Shown here in pieces: positions 26,103 to 34,722 of a DNA stretch of 35,185 bases. Position 1 is the stretch's first letter. Each line of letters begins with the position of its first letter. The notes under the pieces were generated by a model, which did not search any database, was not told the DNA's origin, and saw nothing but the letters and a program-made list of their open reading frames with translations. The stretch comes from Deltaproteobacteria bacterium (GTDB taxonomy: Bacteria; Desulfobacterota; DSM-4660; Desulfatiglandales; HGW-15), in assembly GCA_016931115.1 (NCBI GenBank), contig JAFGFM010000016.1, forward strand, positions 1 to 35,185, read 5' to 3'. The position numbers were made by a program, and so were the translations under genes.

Positions 26103-26155
26103 GACGTATTCAGCTCCACAGTTCTAAAAATTATTTTACAATACATCATTTTAGA

Positions 26156-27469
26156 TTATTTAAATTGATGCGATCTTGTTAATAGATTTTTTACATTAAC
26201 CCTTTTCTTTAATGTCACCATGCCTCCGAACCTGACATACTCCTCCTTTCTGCAGGCAGAGACCAGCCCTCCATTATGGTATGTCTTGTTCGGGCATCCA
26301 TCACACAGGTCCTGTCTGCCATCCTCAAGGATATCCTGTGGCTGAAGTATTAAAAGGCTCTGGATATAAACCTTTTCAAACAGGTTTAGCGGGTTTTTCA
26401 GGCAGCCCACAAGGTATGAAAACAAGCTCTTTCGGATATCCCTGTCCATTATCCCAAGTGGGAACATCATCTTTCCCATGCCATACATAAAGGTTTTAAG
26501 AAATGAGAGATATCGCCCCTTAAAAAAATGGTAACCATTCTGCATGAGCTCCATTGCACCTGATCCCATGAATCCATAAATCTTTTCCTTTGTGCCTATT
26601 ACATTTGAAAAGAGCCATTTTGGTGCATCAGGTACCTCTGTGCCGCCCAGGAATGAATTGGCTTTAAAGTTGGGGATAACCCTTTTCACCTGCCTGATCA
26701 GATCAGGTGAGGTAAGCTCTTTGTGTGTTTTGGTTGCATACTCCCTTGTGGAAAAGGCTGTCTCTTCATACTTTATCCTTTTGTTGTTTACATAAAGGTC
26801 CCAGTCTGTTTCTTTTCCGAGCACCCTTACAGGGATAATGGTGTTTGTGCAGACCTTATCTATATTTTTCACTGTCCATTCCACTATATCAGGCAGTTCA
26901 TTAATGGTTTCGGGAAGTATAGTCGTATTAAAACCGCAGATCATGCCCCCTGCCTTATGTATCATATCAGCATACTCCTGCCGAAGGTTGTTCAGCAATT
27001 TTTCGGTTTTATCCTTCCATGCAGGCCTATCCTGGCCCCTGTCCACATGGATAATAAATCCGAAGAGGCCCGCCTCCTTCAGGGCTTTCACCTTATCCTC
27101 ATTCAGTCTGTTTCCATTGGTCATGAGCACCGGTTTTACTCGGTAGGCTTTTACCGTTTTTACTATTGCTTCAAGGTCAGGATGAAGGAGTGGTTCTCCT
27201 CCGGTTATAAATACTGTATCAGTCTTTCTTAAACCAAGGGTAGCGATCAGCTCCTGTTCTATCTGAAACAGGGTCTTGTTGCTTTCCGGGTCGCTCTTCT
27301 GGTAGCAGTAGCTGCAATTGAGGTCACACCTTCTTGTGATTTCAAGCCATGTAAATGCATTGTCAGACATAGACCAGGGCATACGAAACAGATTATGAGT
27401 GCTTACCTTCTCTACCTGCTTGATGCCCTCCTTATTCCGGGCTGCCAGGTTTAATAATTTTTCTGCCAT
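26156..27469 (-). CDS. Radical SAM enzyme of unknown substrate
   Basis: This 437-residue protein has the radical SAM signature at C48, C52 and C55 (TRRCDLNCSYCYQ), the GGEP motif at 90-93 and MTNGNRLN for SAM binding. It therefore cleaves SAM with a [4Fe-4S] cluster. The C-terminal half is not a standard SPASM domain, but three cysteines (C389, C392, C406 in CDGCPNKTYHNGGLVSACR) may bind another cluster. The middle contains a hydrophobic, membrane-interacting-looking stretch (about 315-375). The start ATG has GGAG nine bases upstream. It is divergent from a sigma-54 activator and has a sigma-54-type promoter about 48 nt upstream of its start. No substrate, peptide or partner is visible beside it. 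Confidence 0.85.
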   Translation of the reverse strand: MAEKLLNLAARNKEGIKQVEKVSTHNLFRMPWSMSDNAFTWLEITRRCDLNCSYCYQKSDPESNKTLFQIEQELIATLGLRKTDTVFITGGEPLLHPDLEAIVKTVKAYRVKPVLMTNGNRLNEDKVKALKEAGLFGFIIHVDRGQDRPAWKDKTEKLLNNLRQEYADMIHKAGGMICGFNTTILPETINELPDIVEWTVKNIDKVCTNTIIPVRVLGKETDWDLYVNNKRIKYEETAFSTREYATKTHKELTSPDLIRQVKRVIPNFKANSFLGGTEVPDAPKWLFSNVIGTKEKIYGFMGSGAMELMQNGYHFFKGRYLSFLKTFMYGMGKMMFPLGIMDRDIRKSLFSYLVGCLKNPLNLFEKVYIQSLLILQPQDILEDGRQDLCDGCPNKTYHNGGLVSACRKEEYVRFGGMVTLKKRVNVKNLLTRSHQFK

Positions 27470-27516
27470 ATGATCATCTCCTTTGATTTAATATAGACCC
27501 GATAATCCATGTAGAT

Positions 27517-27532
27517 GGCATAATGTGTGCCA
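27517..27532 (-). promoter_or_regulatory. Sigma-54 promoter for the radical SAM gene
   Basis: On the - strand the sequence reads TGGCACACATTATGCC. It has a perfect TGGCAC -24 element and GG and GC separated by exactly ten bases; the -12 box is ATGC instead of TTGC. Transcription would start roughly 12 nt further, leaving a leader of about 37 nt with the ribosome binding site. Confidence 0.7.
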
Positions 27533-27537
27533 CCGAG

Positions 27538-27599
27538 GTTGATAATGCTAAATACAATAAAAACAATATGATAAAAGGTCAGCTTTGAATTTTATCAAC
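27538..27599. promoter_or_regulatory. Inverted GTTGATAA pair, possible activator site
   Basis: GTTGATAA (27538-27545) and TTATCAAC (27592-27599) are perfect inverse copies 62 nt apart end to end, between the divergent activator and radical SAM genes. They lie directly upstream of the sigma-54 promoter, where an enhancer-binding protein would bind. The distance is long for a single dyad, so this may be chance. Confidence 0.3.
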
Positions 27600-27613
27600 T
27601 CTGGAGATTATTG

Positions 27614-29128
27614 ATGTTGACAATATTTGCATTGCCTATATACATAATATGCATGACTGCTAAAAAACTATCATCAGAAGAGAGGGCGTTTTTCAGGCTT
27701 GTGTCCGGTGCAGCGCTTTCAAACCCGTTCAGTGATGAAAGGACCGAACTGGATATCAGGATAGCAGAGTGTCCGCCTGATGCCCCTTTAACAGAGCGCC
27801 TTGAATGCGTTTTTTTAAAAATGAAAGAACGTATAGAGAAACTTGAAAAAGAGGGCAGGGCAGATATCAGCCTTTATAGCGGTGATGACAGGGTCATTAT
27901 TCAGAGCACCTTTCTCTTTGAGATCTTCTTTATTTTTACAAGAGGGTTTGATGACCTTATTGCAAGGCAAATAAAGGCAGGGGAGTCGACCTGTGTAGTT
28001 CCATTCGGCAGGGATGCCATCTCATTATTTATCAAAAGGGGTTTTAGCCCTGATGATGCATGCAGGTTCTTTGCCATACTTTACCAGTTAAAACGGGCCT
28101 ATTACTTTGTTGACAAGGCCCTCATAGGTCAGAGCCCCTGCATGAGAGATTTGAGAAGGCATCTGTGGAACAATGTCTTTACATACGATATCCGCCTTTA
28201 CGAACGCTTTCTCATGAACCGGATGGAAGATTTTTCCACCATGATCCTCGGCGATACAGGCACAGGCAAAGGCACAGCCGCGGCAGCAATAGGCAGGTCA
28301 GGTTTTATACCCTATAACCCTGATAAGAATATTTTTACAGACAGCTTTATGAATAGTTTTATATCTATCAACCTCTCCCTGTATCCTGAAACACTTATAG
28401 AGTCTGAGCTTTTCGGGCACAAGAAGGGGGCGTTTACTGGGGCAATTAATCAGCACGAGGGCATATTCAGTAGATGCAGGCCACATGGTTCAATATTGCT
28501 GGATGAGATAGGCGATGTGTCACTTCCTGTCCAGCTTAAACTATTACAGATCCTCCAGGAGCGTACTTTCAGCCCGGTCGGAAGCCATGAAATCTTAAGG
28601 TTTAACGGCAGGGTGATTGCCGCAACCAATAAATCGATCAAGGAGCTCAGGGGTAGTGGTTTGTTTCGGAGCGATTTTTATTACAGGCTCTGCTCTGACT
28701 GTATTGTTGTGCCATCTCTTTCTGAACGTATACAGGAGGACCCTGATGAATTAAGGCTGATCCTTGAAAATATAGTAAGCCGTCTGACAGGTGAAAAATC
28801 AGAAGAGCTTGTTTCTCTGGTAATTGAATCCCTTGAAAAGAGTCCGGGCAGGGATTATTCATGGCCGGGTAATGTGCGCGAACTTGAGCAGGCTACGCGC
28901 AGGATACTCCTTACAAGGGAATACAGAGGCGAAAATGTGTCATCTTCAGGTGGAATAAAGGAGATGCTGAAAAATGGGATAGATTCCCAGAACATTGACT
29001 CCCAGGAGCTTATAAGCGGGTACTGCGCCCTCCTGTATGAGAGGTATGGAACCTATGAAGAGGTTGCCCGCAGGATGAATCTCGACCGCAGGACAGTAAG
29101 AAGATATATAGAGTTATATCAAGGTTGA
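27614..29128 (+). CDS. Sigma-54-dependent activator with unrecognised N-terminal domain
   Basis: Read from ATG 27614 (GGAG seven bases before it) the protein has 504 residues. ATG 27653 would remove a hydrophobic 13-residue start and give MTAKKLSSEERAFF, which looks more like a natural N-terminus. About 195 residues of unrecognised sensory domain come first; it is not a receiver, GAF or PAS type that I can see. The AAA+ domain has Walker A GDTGTGKG (213-220), the sigma-54 contact loop GAFTGA (272-277) and Walker B GSILLDEI. An alternative helix-turn-helix closes the protein (YEEVARRMNLDRRTVRRYI). It should open sigma-54 promoters using ATP. The divergent radical SAM gene has such a promoter; the symporter downstream does not show one. 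Confidence 0.88.
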   Translation: MLTIFALPIYIICMTAKKLSSEERAFFRLVSGAALSNPFSDERTELDIRIAECPPDAPLTERLECVFLKMKERIEKLEKEGRADISLYSGDDRVIIQSTFLFEIFFIFTRGFDDLIARQIKAGESTCVVPFGRDAISLFIKRGFSPDDACRFFAILYQLKRAYYFVDKALIGQSPCMRDLRRHLWNNVFTYDIRLYERFLMNRMEDFSTMILGDTGTGKGTAAAAIGRSGFIPYNPDKNIFTDSFMNSFISINLSLYPETLIESELFGHKKGAFTGAINQHEGIFSRCRPHGSILLDEIGDVSLPVQLKLLQILQERTFSPVGSHEILRFNGRVIAATNKSIKELRGSGLFRSDFYYRLCSDCIVVPSLSERIQEDPDELRLILENIVSRLTGEKSEELVSLVIESLEKSPGRDYSWPGNVRELEQATRRILLTREYRGENVSSSGGIKEMLKNGIDSQNIDSQELISGYCALLYERYGTYEEVARRMNLDRRTVRRYIELYQG

Positions 29129-29238
29129 CAAAGAAAAGAGGTTGAGATACAGAATAAAGCGCTTTTCGTCCGGTTTTCTAAAAATATGATAAAAAGATGG
29201 CAACAAAAGAATAAAACCCGACTTTTACAGGTGTCAGT

Positions 29239-29268
29239 CAGATTGTTACTGTTAACAGATACAATCTG
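29239..29268. promoter_or_regulatory. 30-nt near-perfect palindrome upstream of the symporter
   Basis: The segment pairs with its own reverse complement at 26 of 30 positions, centred on GTTAAC, with arms cagattgt and acaatctg. It lies 55 nt before the symporter start with no following T tract, so an operator is more likely than a terminator. Confidence 0.5.
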
Positions 29269-29323
29269 TTTATACTCGTTTTTAATGAAACAGGTATCAT
29301 ATCTTTGCTAGGGAGGGAATTGA

Positions 29324-30790
29324 ATGTCAACAGCGTTAATAATTGCAATCGGTTATTATGTTATCCTGAGTGTCGGCACCAGCATCTACCTCAAAAAAAA
29401 GGTAAAATCCGGCAGTGATTTTGTTACCGGAGGAGGGCATACACTTGCCTGGCCCCTGATTACAGCCGGTTTTGTGCTTGCGCCCCTTGGGAGCGGCCAT
29501 ACCCTTTCACTCTGGGAGGCATCAGCAGGTTTCGGGGCATCTGTGTTATGGTGGGGTATCATAGGGGGCGGTCTGTTTGTGCCCCTGTTTTTGTTATGGT
29601 TTGGCCCCTGGTTCAGAAGGCTTCATGTCCAGACATTCCCTGAAGGTATGGGTAAAATATTTGGCGAGGGCATAGGCTGGGTTATTTCAGCGGTATTTCC
29701 TGCGCAGCTCATCGGTATCTGTATAGCTGAGATACTGGCTACTGCAACAGCATTTTATGCCCTTGGCGGTGAGGCCATTCCATTTAATCCCCACTGTATA
29801 CTTCTCGCGGTTGGCCTTACAATCCTTTATATCATAGTAGCGGGTCTACAGCAGGTGGCATGGATGAATTTTGCCAACGCCATAATGCTGATACTTGGTT
29901 CATTTGCCGCTGTGTTTGCAACCGGAAGGTGGCTTAACAACGGTCATGGAGGATGGGAATCGGTGGCTGATTTCTATTCAAATGCAAATTTGCCTTTGCA
30001 TCTGAATATCCTTAATTTTTCACCGGATGTGATGTATGCACTGCTTATCCCATGCCTGTTTCTTCTTGTGTTCATGTGCAGTGCATCCCAGGCACAGTAC
30101 CAGCCGCTTCTTCTTGCAAGGTCTGAATCGGATATCAGAAAGGGCGTCTTCTGGGCATCCTTTGTCAATAGCCTTGTGACATATCCGTGGGTAATACTGG
30201 CGCTGGTTGGTATGTCTGTTACAGGGATTGCTGCTGCCGGCGCTAAACTCTCTGTACCTAAACTGGCATTAATGGCGCTTCCCCAGTGGATGGTAGGTAT
30301 ATTGATGATTGCTCTTCTGGCTGCAACCCTTTCAACCAGTTCCCAGCTCATACTGGCTTCATCTCATATGATTGTCCATGATATTTTCAAGAGGGCGGTA
30401 AACCCCAATATGAGTGACAGGACATTCCTGATACTTACAAGGGTCATGATCTTTGTATGCGCCATTATCGTTATTATCCCGGCCCTTAAGCTCCAGCTTG
30501 TGCTTTCCATATTCTTCTGGACATTTTCTTTTGGCATACCTGTGTTTGGCGTTTACCTGATAGGTATGGTGTGGAAGGTCAACAGGTTTGCGGCATGGGT
30601 GACCCTGCTGGCTGGTTACGGTGCAAATTTTCTGTGGACATTTGCATCACCCACATGGCTGCCGGATTTTATGAGCCTGAACGTATATCCGACAACATTT
30701 GCCACGGTTTTCTTTGGTATTGTCCTGAATCTTATTTTACCGGGAAAGCCTGGTTATTTGCGTCAGTTAAAAATGGCAGAGCAGAAGTAG
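29324..30790 (+). CDS. Sodium:solute symporter (SSS family)
   Basis: This 488-residue integral membrane protein has about 13 predicted helices. It shows SSS features: a YYVILSVGTSIYLKKKVKSGSDFVTGG start and the LAATLSTSSQLILASSHMIVHDI helix, whose serines and threonines fit the Na2 sodium site. The GSGHTLSLWEASAGFG stretch is part of the core. It imports an organic solute with sodium; substrates in the family include proline, pantothenate and carboxylates, and the sequence does not settle which. GGGAGG precedes the ATG. Two tiny membrane-protein genes follow 42 nt and 29 nt later, likely in the same transcript. Confidence 0.85.
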   Translation: MSTALIIAIGYYVILSVGTSIYLKKKVKSGSDFVTGGGHTLAWPLITAGFVLAPLGSGHTLSLWEASAGFGASVLWWGIIGGGLFVPLFLLWFGPWFRRLHVQTFPEGMGKIFGEGIGWVISAVFPAQLIGICIAEILATATAFYALGGEAIPFNPHCILLAVGLTILYIIVAGLQQVAWMNFANAIMLILGSFAAVFATGRWLNNGHGGWESVADFYSNANLPLHLNILNFSPDVMYALLIPCLFLLVFMCSASQAQYQPLLLARSESDIRKGVFWASFVNSLVTYPWVILALVGMSVTGIAAAGAKLSVPKLALMALPQWMVGILMIALLAATLSTSSQLILASSHMIVHDIFKRAVNPNMSDRTFLILTRVMIFVCAIIVIIPALKLQLVLSIFFWTFSFGIPVFGVYLIGMVWKVNRFAAWVTLLAGYGANFLWTFASPTWLPDFMSLNVYPTTFATVFFGIVLNLILPGKPGYLRQLKMAEQK

Positions 30791-30832
30791 AGAAAAATAA
30801 AATAAGAGAAATCTATAAAAGGAGATAACAAT

Positions 30833-30940
30833 ATGGCATGGCCCTGGAAAATACTCTTAATACAATTTGTAATAACTATGGGAATGGCTGTGGTTTTTTA
30901 TATAATCTGGAGACTCGCACATCCAGGTAAAAAATGGTAG
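30833..30940 (+). CDS. Single-helix membrane microprotein, 35 residues
   Basis: The ATG has GGAG eight bases upstream (30821-30824), a well-placed ribosome binding site. The product begins MAWPWKILLIQFVITMGM and continues to a single hydrophobic helix, ending in a positive tail (AHPGKKW). The charge pattern suggests the C-terminus in the cytoplasm. It lies 42 nt after the symporter. I do not recognise a family. The nearest known idea is the short single-helix accessory subunits reported beside SSS transporters. Coding status is inferred from the ribosome binding site, the helix and the conserved spacing. Confidence 0.6.
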   Translation: MAWPWKILLIQFVITMGMAVVFYIIWRLAHPGKKW

Positions 30941-30969
30941 GTATTGAAATATAAACAGAGGAGAATCTT

Positions 30970-31083
30970 ATGCCTATATTAGATGCAGCAATAGCTATTT
31001 ATCTAATCGGAATCATGGTTGTACTGGGGCTGATCATATCGATAGGAGCAATCAGACAAAAATTAGGTAAAAATAAAAAATAG
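30970..31083 (+). CDS. Second single-helix membrane microprotein, 37 residues
   Basis: The ATG has GAGGAG six bases upstream (30958-30963). The product starts MPILDAAIAIYLIGIMVV, contains one hydrophobic helix (about 8-28) and ends in a lysine-rich tail (RQKLGKNKK), again placing the C-terminus inside. It follows the first microprotein after 29 nt, and an intrinsic terminator closes the unit 35 nt later. Its charged tail and size resemble small symporter subunits, but no family match could be tested. Confidence 0.62.
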   Translation: MPILDAAIAIYLIGIMVVLGLIISIGAIRQKLGKNKK

Positions 31084-31118
31084 TTTCTAATCAGGGGTTA
31101 TCATAAAAATAAATTACC

Positions 31119-31155
31119 AGGGGCATAGGATCAAGGGTCTATCGCCCCTTTTTTA
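31119..31155 (+). terminator. Terminator after the symporter-microprotein unit
   Basis: aggggcatag pairs with ctatcgcccct (one bulged base), followed by TTTTTT. It separates the symporter unit from the ZupT-like gene, whose start is only 13 nt later. Confidence 0.65.
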
Positions 31156-31167
31156 TCTTTGCAACAT

Positions 31168-32061
31168 ATGAATAATGTACTTATAGCAATAGGCCTGACC
31201 CTGTTTGCCGGTATGGCTACCGGCATCGGGAGTATACTGGCATTTTTTGCCAAAAAGGATAACCACCGCTTTCTCTCTCTTGCCACAGGCTTTTCAGCAG
31301 GTGTCATGCTCTATGTCTCCTTTGCCGAAATATTTTTTAAGGGTCTTGAAACACTTGTGGAGCAGTATGGCGAGCGGTTGGGCAACTGGATAAATGTAGC
31401 CTCCTTTTTTGGAGGGATACTTTTGATAGGTGTTATTGACAGACTCATTCCTGCGGCAGAAAACCCTCATGAGATACATTCAGAAAGCGAAAATGCATTC
31501 ATAAAGAATCCTTTGGCTCCGGCACCCTGTACAGAGGATGCTTTATCAAAGAGGGAGCCGGGGACACATGATCACAGCCCTGGCCATAACAGGCTGATGC
31601 GTATGGGCCTTTTTACCGCCCTTGCAATCGGCATCCACAATTTCCCCGAAGGGCTTGCCACCTTCTTAGCTGCCCTTGATGACCCATCATTAGGCATTGC
31701 AATCGCTGTGGCCATTGCCCTTCACAATATCCCTGAAGGCATAAGTGTTTCTGTCCCTATTTTTTACGCCACAGGCAACAGAAAAAAGGCATTTCTTTTA
31801 TCATTATTAAGCGGTCTTGCAGAACCTGTGGGCGCAGTTGCTGCCTATATCCTTTTAAGGTTTGTGATGGGCTGGCAGACATCAGTTGTCCCTCAGGGCT
31901 TTATGGCAGTCATGTTCGGTGGTGTGGCAGGCATTATGGTTTATATAAGTCTTGATGAGCTTATCCCCACCAGCAGGGCATACGGCAAAGGGCATGACAG
32001 CATAATCGGCCTTGTAACCGGGATGGCGGTTATGGCATTAAGTCTGCTCATGTTTAAATAA
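31168..32061 (+). CDS. zupT: ZIP family metal transporter (ZupT-like)
   Basis: From ATG 31168 the protein has 297 residues with about eight helices. It has the ZupT signatures: [15 protein letters not shown], and the metal site pair [10 protein letters not shown] and [10 protein letters not shown] in helices 4 and 5, whose His and Glu residues bind the metal. A histidine-containing loop (HDHSPGH) precedes these. ZupT imports zinc and other divalent metals. An alternative TTG three codons upstream is less likely. No clear Shine-Dalgarno is visible, and a terminator ends just before the start, so its promoter is probably within or beyond that hairpin, or it is expressed by read-through. Confidence 0.9.
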   Translation: MNNVLIAIGLTLFAGMATGIGSILAFFAKKDNHRFLSLATGFSAGVMLYVSFAEIFFKGLETLVEQYGERLGNWINVASFFGGILLIGVIDRLIPAAENPHEIHSESENAFIKNPLAPAPCTEDALSKREPGTHDHSPGHNRLMRMGLFTALAIGIHNFPEGLATFLAALDDPSLGIAIAVAIALHNIPEGISVSVPIFYATGNRKKAFLLSLLSGLAEPVGAVAAYILLRFVMGWQTSVVPQGFMAVMFGGVAGIMVYISLDELIPTSRAYGKGHDSIIGLVTGMAVMALSLLMFK

Positions 32062-32109
32062 CAGGTACTTATATTGTTAAACGATTTTTGGTGTCTTTAA
32101 AATATGACT

Positions 32110-33096
32110 TTATACCACTGCTGTCCAAATCTGAATATAGAGTGCGTTCCCAGATTTGCCCACAAAGGTTTTGACTCTAAGGTTCTGTTTTAATGCCTTA
32201 AAAAACAGTTCAATTTGCCATTGATCCTTATATATGGCTGATATAGTGGTTGCCCCAAACTCAAGGTGATTTGTAAGAAGCACTATCTAACATTCATTCT
32301 CCTTGTCCCAGACGACTACTTTACGCAGGATATGAGGGTAATCTTTTTTGGCATAAAAGCCTGAAAACTTGATGAGTTCATCGGATATAATATTGCGATT
32401 TTTTGATGGAGCAAGAACTTTAATTACTTCATAATCTGCATTCTCTTTTAAGCGCGTGACAAAATAGATTCCATTTGCTGTCCAATATGCAAAGAGACCA
32501 TAATCATTATAACCCCTATCCATGGCAATAATGGAGCCTGGCGCTAATGGTATTTTTCTGGCAATAGTAACATCATGTTTTCCTCCATTTGTTATGCAGG
32601 CATATGTTGGTAAATATCCATCATGATCTAATAGAAGATGCAATTTAACCGCTCCTTTTGTCCTGCGGAAATTTGCCCATGGAAACAGGGATAAGCATAG
32701 AGAAATTGTACTGCTATCCAGAGAAAGCAGTTTATTCTTGAAACTAAATTTATGTTTACCGGGCATCGATGTTTTACATAGGGAAAGAGTATCATAGAAA
32801 AGATCCCGGAACATCTCCCATGGCCTGTTAATATTTGCATAAGATAATGTGGACTTCTTTGGGGCATCTTTCATCCCTAAGTGACGAAGCTTTCCCTCGC
32901 AGCAAAGTAGTCCACTGCAGATTTCTCTAAGGCTTTTTGCTTGTGCTATCTGGCAGAATAGCATGGCTATAAAATGATCCCAGGAACTAAATCCTTTAGA
33001 ATAACGTTCCGCTTTAAAATTAATCACTAACCGATAAAATTGTTTCTTATTAAATACAGCTATTAGTTGACTGAATAAGCTCGAACATCGTTCCAT
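32110..33096 (-). pseudogene. IS4-family transposase, broken by an in-frame stop and 3'-truncated
   Basis: The start is the ATG at 33096 (AGGAGG just upstream; MERCSSLFSQLIAVF). It shows an IS4-type DDE transposase: N-terminal DUF4372-like part, D in LLSLDSST and D in AMDRGYND. A TAG stop at 32287-32289 interrupts the frame after DKENEC. Reading on in the same frame gives IVLLTNHLEFG and YKDQWQIELFFKALK, which is the Y-R-E-K signature with the catalytic Glu but with Q in place of R. The next stop at 32110 removes the usual C-terminus. So the catalytic Glu is lost in the normal product and the gene is dead. Confidence 0.85.
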
Positions 33097-33200
33097 GTGT
33101 TTGTCCTCCTTTTGTTTTTGGGAATTCGTTTTGTCTGATAACTTACGATCTCCCATAAGGAGGACTTTTTCAAACAGGCCAGGACCCAATATCCAAATTT
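32110..33200 (-). mobile_element. Remnant of an IS4-family insertion sequence
   Basis: The segment contains a decayed transposase gene and its upstream flank up to about 33200, where the sequence abruptly becomes a RAYT gene. The left end is not defined, because the gene is cut short, so no terminal inverted repeats or target duplication could be identified. Confidence 0.6.
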
Positions 33201-33980
33201 ATGAGGCGCCTTCTTACCGGATATGTCATAGGATTTAACCACAGGCATAAACGCAGAGGTCAACTATTTCAGAACAGGTATAAATCAATAGTATGCCAGG
33301 AAGAAAACTACCTTAGAGAACTGACACGGTATATCCACGTGAACCCTATTCAAGCTAAAATAGTTAAGACTCTTGATGAATTAAAGCATTACAAATATAC
33401 CGGTCACAGTGCTTTAATGGGGAATGTTGCAAGAGAATGGCAGGATAAAGAATATGTTCTCAGGTATTTTGGGAAGAATATCAGGAGAGCTAGAAAAGAG
33501 TATGAATTATTTGTTGAAGCCGGATTAAATGAAGGCAGGAAGAAAGAATTGACCGGAGAAGGTTTAATTCGGAGACTTGGAGGATGGGTAGGGGCAAAGG
33601 AAAAGCTTAGAGTTGGTGTTCACATAATGAGTGATGAAAGGATACTTGGGGATTCAGATATTGTGGATATCATAATGACCCAATCTGAATAAAAATTTGA
33701 AAGAAGACATCGTCTTAAACGAAAAGGGTATGATCTTGATTGTATAGCAGAACGGGTAGCTGAAGTATTGGGGATTGAACCTAAGGAAGTATATATTAAA
33801 GGTCGGCAAGGGTGGAAAGTAAAGGCAAGGAGTCTATTATTTTACTGGGCTTCGAGGGAATTGGGCATATCACATACTGACCTGGCAAAAAGGCTGGAAC
33901 TAACCATAGCAGCTGTTGGTTTCTCAGTGGAACGTGGAGAATTGCTTGCAAAAGAAGGTAACTACTTTCTGGAAAAATAA
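33201..33980 (+). pseudogene. REP-associated tyrosine transposase (RAYT), 5'-truncated with an in-frame stop
   Basis: The frame opens exactly at MRRLLTGYVIGFNHRHKRRG, which matches the middle of RAYT (Y1/HUH-type) proteins: RGQLFQNRYKSIVCQEENYL and LTRYIHVNPIQAKIV follow. The N-terminal third with the HUH motif is missing, and the IS4 remnant abuts at 33200. A TAA at 33690-33692 interrupts the frame; beyond it the same frame continues with RRHRLKRKGYDLDCIAERV and the helix-turn-helix extension (ELGISHTDLAKRL, FSVERGELLAKE), as in longer RAYTs. Without its HUH site it cannot be active. RAYTs are linked to REP-type palindromes, of which this window has several. Confidence 0.85.
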
Positions 33981-34100
33981 GTTATTAAATTGTTAAAGAG
34001 GATTGTCCCACTTTACTTTATGACCCGGACGGCAGCCATGTAGATGGGTGGCTGAAGCACAAAGGGAGTATATATCAATAGAAATTCTAACTGGAGGAAT

Positions 34101-34175
34101 TACCACGGAGAGCACAGAGAGCACGGAGAAAAAATAAAAGAAAAAATCTCCGTGGCCTCCGTGACCTCCGTGGTA
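34101..34175. repeat. Inverted repeat built of 9-nt CTCCGTGGC units
   Basis: The arms 34101-34129 and 34147-34175 pair at 24 of 29 positions across a 17-nt A-rich loop. The right arm is a 9-nt tandem array (ctccgtggc, ctccgtgac, ctccgtggt). It lies in the spacer between the RAYT remnant and the cupin genes. The remaining spacer shows no gene. Confidence 0.7.
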
Positions 34176-34235
34176 AGCTAAAACGATGTATCTAATATTT
34201 CGCTGAAATTATAAAATGCATTACTAAGCTCAGAT

Positions 34236-34673
34236 TTATACCCCATTAAACTGGCTTGAACCATAACTGTCAGCCAGCAGGCAGTGGCCAAAGTAAAAAG
34301 GTTTGTCCACCTTTTTCATAAATATGGGGGCATGCTGCACACCTGCGGGCAGGCAGATAATGGCTGCCGTGTTAATGGTATGCTTTTCCCACTCCTCTCC
34401 CATTGCTATCTCTGCCTCTGCTCCAAGCTCAGGCCAGTTCTCACTGCTTGCTGGTATAAAAAAGAGATATTCATCGCAGTTGTGGTTGTGGGGCGGGTCT
34501 GCCAGTACATGGGGGCTTAATATGCTTACGAAGTTGAAATTTATATCCACCTTGCCCAGCTTTTCCATATATTTCTGATCAAAACCGATATTAAGCATAT
34601 CTTTTTTCGGGAATACCGGGACCGTTACCTTTGCGCCACGGAGTACATATTTATCATATCTGGATTCAGCCAT
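34236..34673 (-). CDS. Cupin-like protein, paralogue 2
   Basis: I start at the ATG at 34673 (MAESRYDKYVLRG) because it has GGAG eight bases upstream and aligns with the start of the neighbouring paralogue (MSESKYGKYIVRG); an upstream ATG adds six residues. The 145-residue protein has a single cupin-type fold. Histidines and an acidic residue in PPHNHNCDEYLFF and the late histidine in GVQHAP could bind metal. The LGAEAEIAMGEE and KKVDKPFYF parts are shared with its neighbour. The role is unknown. Overall similarity suggests a tandem duplication, so the pair may form a heterodimer or act on related ligands. Confidence 0.65.
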   Translation of the reverse strand: MAESRYDKYVLRGAKVTVPVFPKKDMLNIGFDQKYMEKLGKVDINFNFVSILSPHVLADPPHNHNCDEYLFFIPASSENWPELGAEAEIAMGEEWEKHTINTAAIICLPAGVQHAPIFMKKVDKPFYFGHCLLADSYGSSQFNGV

Positions 34674-34722
34674 TTCTTTAATCTCCTTCAATACCTGATA
34701 TCAGACTGTAAAGTTAATGCCT

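Larger units (their letters stand above)
25678..26155. other. Repeat-rich non-coding spacer of 478 bp
   Basis: No gene is seen between the radical SAM stop and the DUF1571 start. The space is built of palindromes: 25740-25782, an outer inverted pair at 25815-25842 and 26075-26102, and the repeat 25945-26043 nested inside. These are listed separately. Confidence 0.6.

Noticed and set aside
29292-29311. GGTATCATATCTTTGC before the symporter as a sigma-54 promoter
   Set aside because: GG and GC are separated by twelve rather than ten bases, which does not fit the strict spacing.
32287-33692. Possible recoding of in-frame TAG/TAA stops, for example pyrrolysine at TAG
   Set aside because: TAG is used as an ordinary stop by several intact genes here (symporter, both microproteins, beta-helix gene), and the RAYT stop is TAA. 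Decay of mobile genes explains both.
22949-33999. Shared 16-mer attaaattgttaaaga at 22949 and 33984
   Set aside because: It is AT-rich and short, with unrelated flanks; two occurrences are not enough to call a repeat or attachment site.
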